15,157 nucleotides of DNA from Bryobacteraceae bacterium (GTDB lineage Bacteria; Acidobacteriota; Terriglobia; Bryobacterales; Bryobacteraceae): positions 1-15,157 of the forward strand of contig JADGHK010000015.1 in assembly GCA_019686145.1 (NCBI GenBank), read 5' to 3'. Position numbers and translations under genes: made by a program. Below are positions 14,119-15,157 of the stretch, in pieces (position 1 is the first letter of the stretch; each line of letters begins with the position of its first letter). The notes beneath the pieces were generated by a model that was not told the origin of the DNA, made no database searches, and saw nothing but the letters and a program-made list of their open reading frames with translations.

Positions 14119-15157
14119 AAAAGAAAATTCTTTGGGGGATTGCGGGAGCAGCGGCCATGGTGGCCGCTTTGGTAGCCCAACAAGGCGGGAGGAGCGACAT
14201 TAAGGCCGAGATTACGAAAGGCGAGCTTGCCACGATCGCGATTCCCGACTTCCGTGGAGCGGGCGGCGCCCAGCCGCTGATGGGCGTCTTCAACGAAACC
14301 CTGTTCCGCGAAGTTCAGAATTCGGGACTGTTCAAAATGGCCCCGAAAAGCTTTTATCCGCTACAGACGCCGCAGCGTCCGCAGGACTTCCAGTCTTCCG
14401 CGAGGCGTGGAAGCGGCCTGACGCTGCTGGACTGGTCGGGTCCTCCGGTCAACGCCCATTACCTGGCGTTTGGTTACACGGCCGAGCAGAACGGCCAGCT
14501 CGTCCTTTTCGGCTGGCTGTATAACGTGGGGCAGCCCGATATTTCCAACGCTCAGGTACTCGGCAAGGTGTATCTGGGGCCGCTGAACGAAGAGGGAGCC
14601 CGGAAGGTTGCACGGGAGTTCGCGGCGGATATCCTCGCCCAGTTTGGCGCGACTTCCCTCATCGGATCCAAGATTTACTTTGTCTCGAACCGGACGGGAC
14701 ACAAGGAAATCTGGTCAATGGACTACGACGGGTCCAACCAAAAGCAGGTGACGGCATACCGGTCGATCACCACAATGCCTGCGGTGTCCCTCGATGGGTC
14801 AATGCTCGCTTTCACGACGTACGCTCGGGGAAATCCCTCGATCATGATTCACCTGACGTCGACCAACAGACGCCTGCCTTTCTATAACCAGCAGGCGTCG
14901 ATGAATGCGACGCCGAGTTTCACACCGGACGGCAAGACGATCTTGTTCTCGTCCACCCTTTCCGGAATCGCCCAGATTTATGCAGCGAACATCGACGGAA
15001 GCGGGCTCCGGAAGCTTTCCTCCGTCCGGGCCATCGAGGTAGAGCCGAAAGTAAATCCCAAAAATGGCGTTGATGTTGTATTTGTTTCCGGACGCTCTGG
15101 TCCTCAGCAAATATATAAAATGAACCTGGACGGAGCAGACGTAGTCCGGCTAACTAC
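14115..15157 (+). CDS. tolB: TolB-like beta-propeller protein, 3' end outside window
   Basis: The frame is open from ATG 14115 to the right edge, 347 codons with no stop, so the gene is partial. The N-terminus MKKKILWGIAGAAAMVAALVA is a plausible signal peptide. The first domain (about 40-180) contains LATIAIPDFRGAGG and LMGVFNETLFREVQNSGLFKM, as in the TolB amino-terminal domain that contacts TolA and Pal. From about residue 185, WD40-like blades repeat (IYFVSNRTGHKEIWSMDYDG, then TPSFTPDGKTILFSS, then YKMNLDGADVVRLT), typical of the six-bladed TolB propeller. TolB is periplasmic and links TolA to Pal and the outer membrane. It overlaps the upstream gene by ATGA, so translation is probably coupled. 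Pal would be expected just beyond the edge. Confidence 0.92.
   Translation, partial: MKKKILWGIAGAAAMVAALVAQQGGRSDIKAEITKGELATIAIPDFRGAGGAQPLMGVFNETLFREVQNSGLFKMAPKSFYPLQTPQRPQDFQSSARRGSGLTLLDWSGPPVNAHYLAFGYTAEQNGQLVLFGWLYNVGQPDISNAQVLGKVYLGPLNEEGARKVAREFAADILAQFGATSLIGSKIYFVSNRTGHKEIWSMDYDGSNQKQVTAYRSITTMPAVSLDGSMLAFTTYARGNPSIMIHLTSTNRRLPFYNQQASMNATPSFTPDGKTILFSSTLSGIAQIYAANIDGSGLRKLSSVRAIEVEPKVNPKNGVDVVFVSGRSGPQQIYKMNLDGADVVRLT

Noticed and set aside
1..15157. Defence system, prophage, transposon, CRISPR array or biosynthetic cluster
   Set aside because: All intact genes are housekeeping, envelope or small unknown genes. No transposase, integrase, nuclease-effector, regularly spaced repeat or synthase motif is visible on either strand, and base composition looks even throughout.

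Overview
The window (about 60% GC, roughly 95% protein coding) looks like ordinary chromosome of a free-living, didermic bacterium. The Tol-Pal operon, exported proteins with Sec-type signal peptides, ATP-dependent PEP carboxykinase, the 4Fe-4S type of CysH, and tandem phosphohexomutases beginning with a VSGIRGVVG-like motif fit an Acidobacteriota genome (Bryobacter/Solibacter-like). That assignment is inference from gene content and protein style. I see no tRNA, rRNA, insertion sequence, CRISPR array or prophage gene.

Layout. 1-473 (+): the C-terminal end of a GlnE-like glutamine-synthetase adenylyltransferase. 501-1352 (+): an exported helical-repeat (TPR-like) protein. 1394-2989 (-): pckA. 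3037-3678 (+): an exported protein of unknown function. 3742-4521 (+): cysH. 4522-5469 (-): a YgfZ/GcvT-like folate-binding protein whose stop codon abuts that of cysH. 5525-6157 (+): a glyoxalase-II-like metallo-hydrolase, with a 90-residue unknown gene (6132-6404, -) overlapping its 3' end. 6461-7318 (-): an exported alpha/beta-hydrolase. 7365-8732 and 8732-10096 (+): two paralogous phosphohexomutases overlapping by one base. 10204-10357 (+): the remains of a methionine aminopeptidase gene. 10363-12030 (-): recN. 12188 to the window end (+): tolQ-tolR-TonB/TolA-like-tolB, with tolB running off the edge.

How the genes work together. The last four genes are one tightly packed envelope operon: a proton-driven TolQR motor, a TonB-domain protein that spans the periplasm, and the TolB propeller. 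The two mutases probably supply sugar phosphates (GlcN-1-P, Man-1-P or Glc-1-P) for wall or polysaccharide synthesis. pckA, cysH and the GlnE-like gene serve gluconeogenesis, sulfate assimilation and nitrogen control; they sit as single genes and are not an obvious pathway unit.

The clearest anomaly is between the second mutase and recN. About 18 codons from the start of a type I methionine aminopeptidase gene are joined, out of frame, to about 33 codons of its end. The middle of the gene, including most metal ligands, is missing. This is either a real internal deletion or an assembly collapse. I did not find a clearly new multi-gene system; the rest of the window is mostly housekeeping, with a few small unknown genes and candidate regulatory structures.
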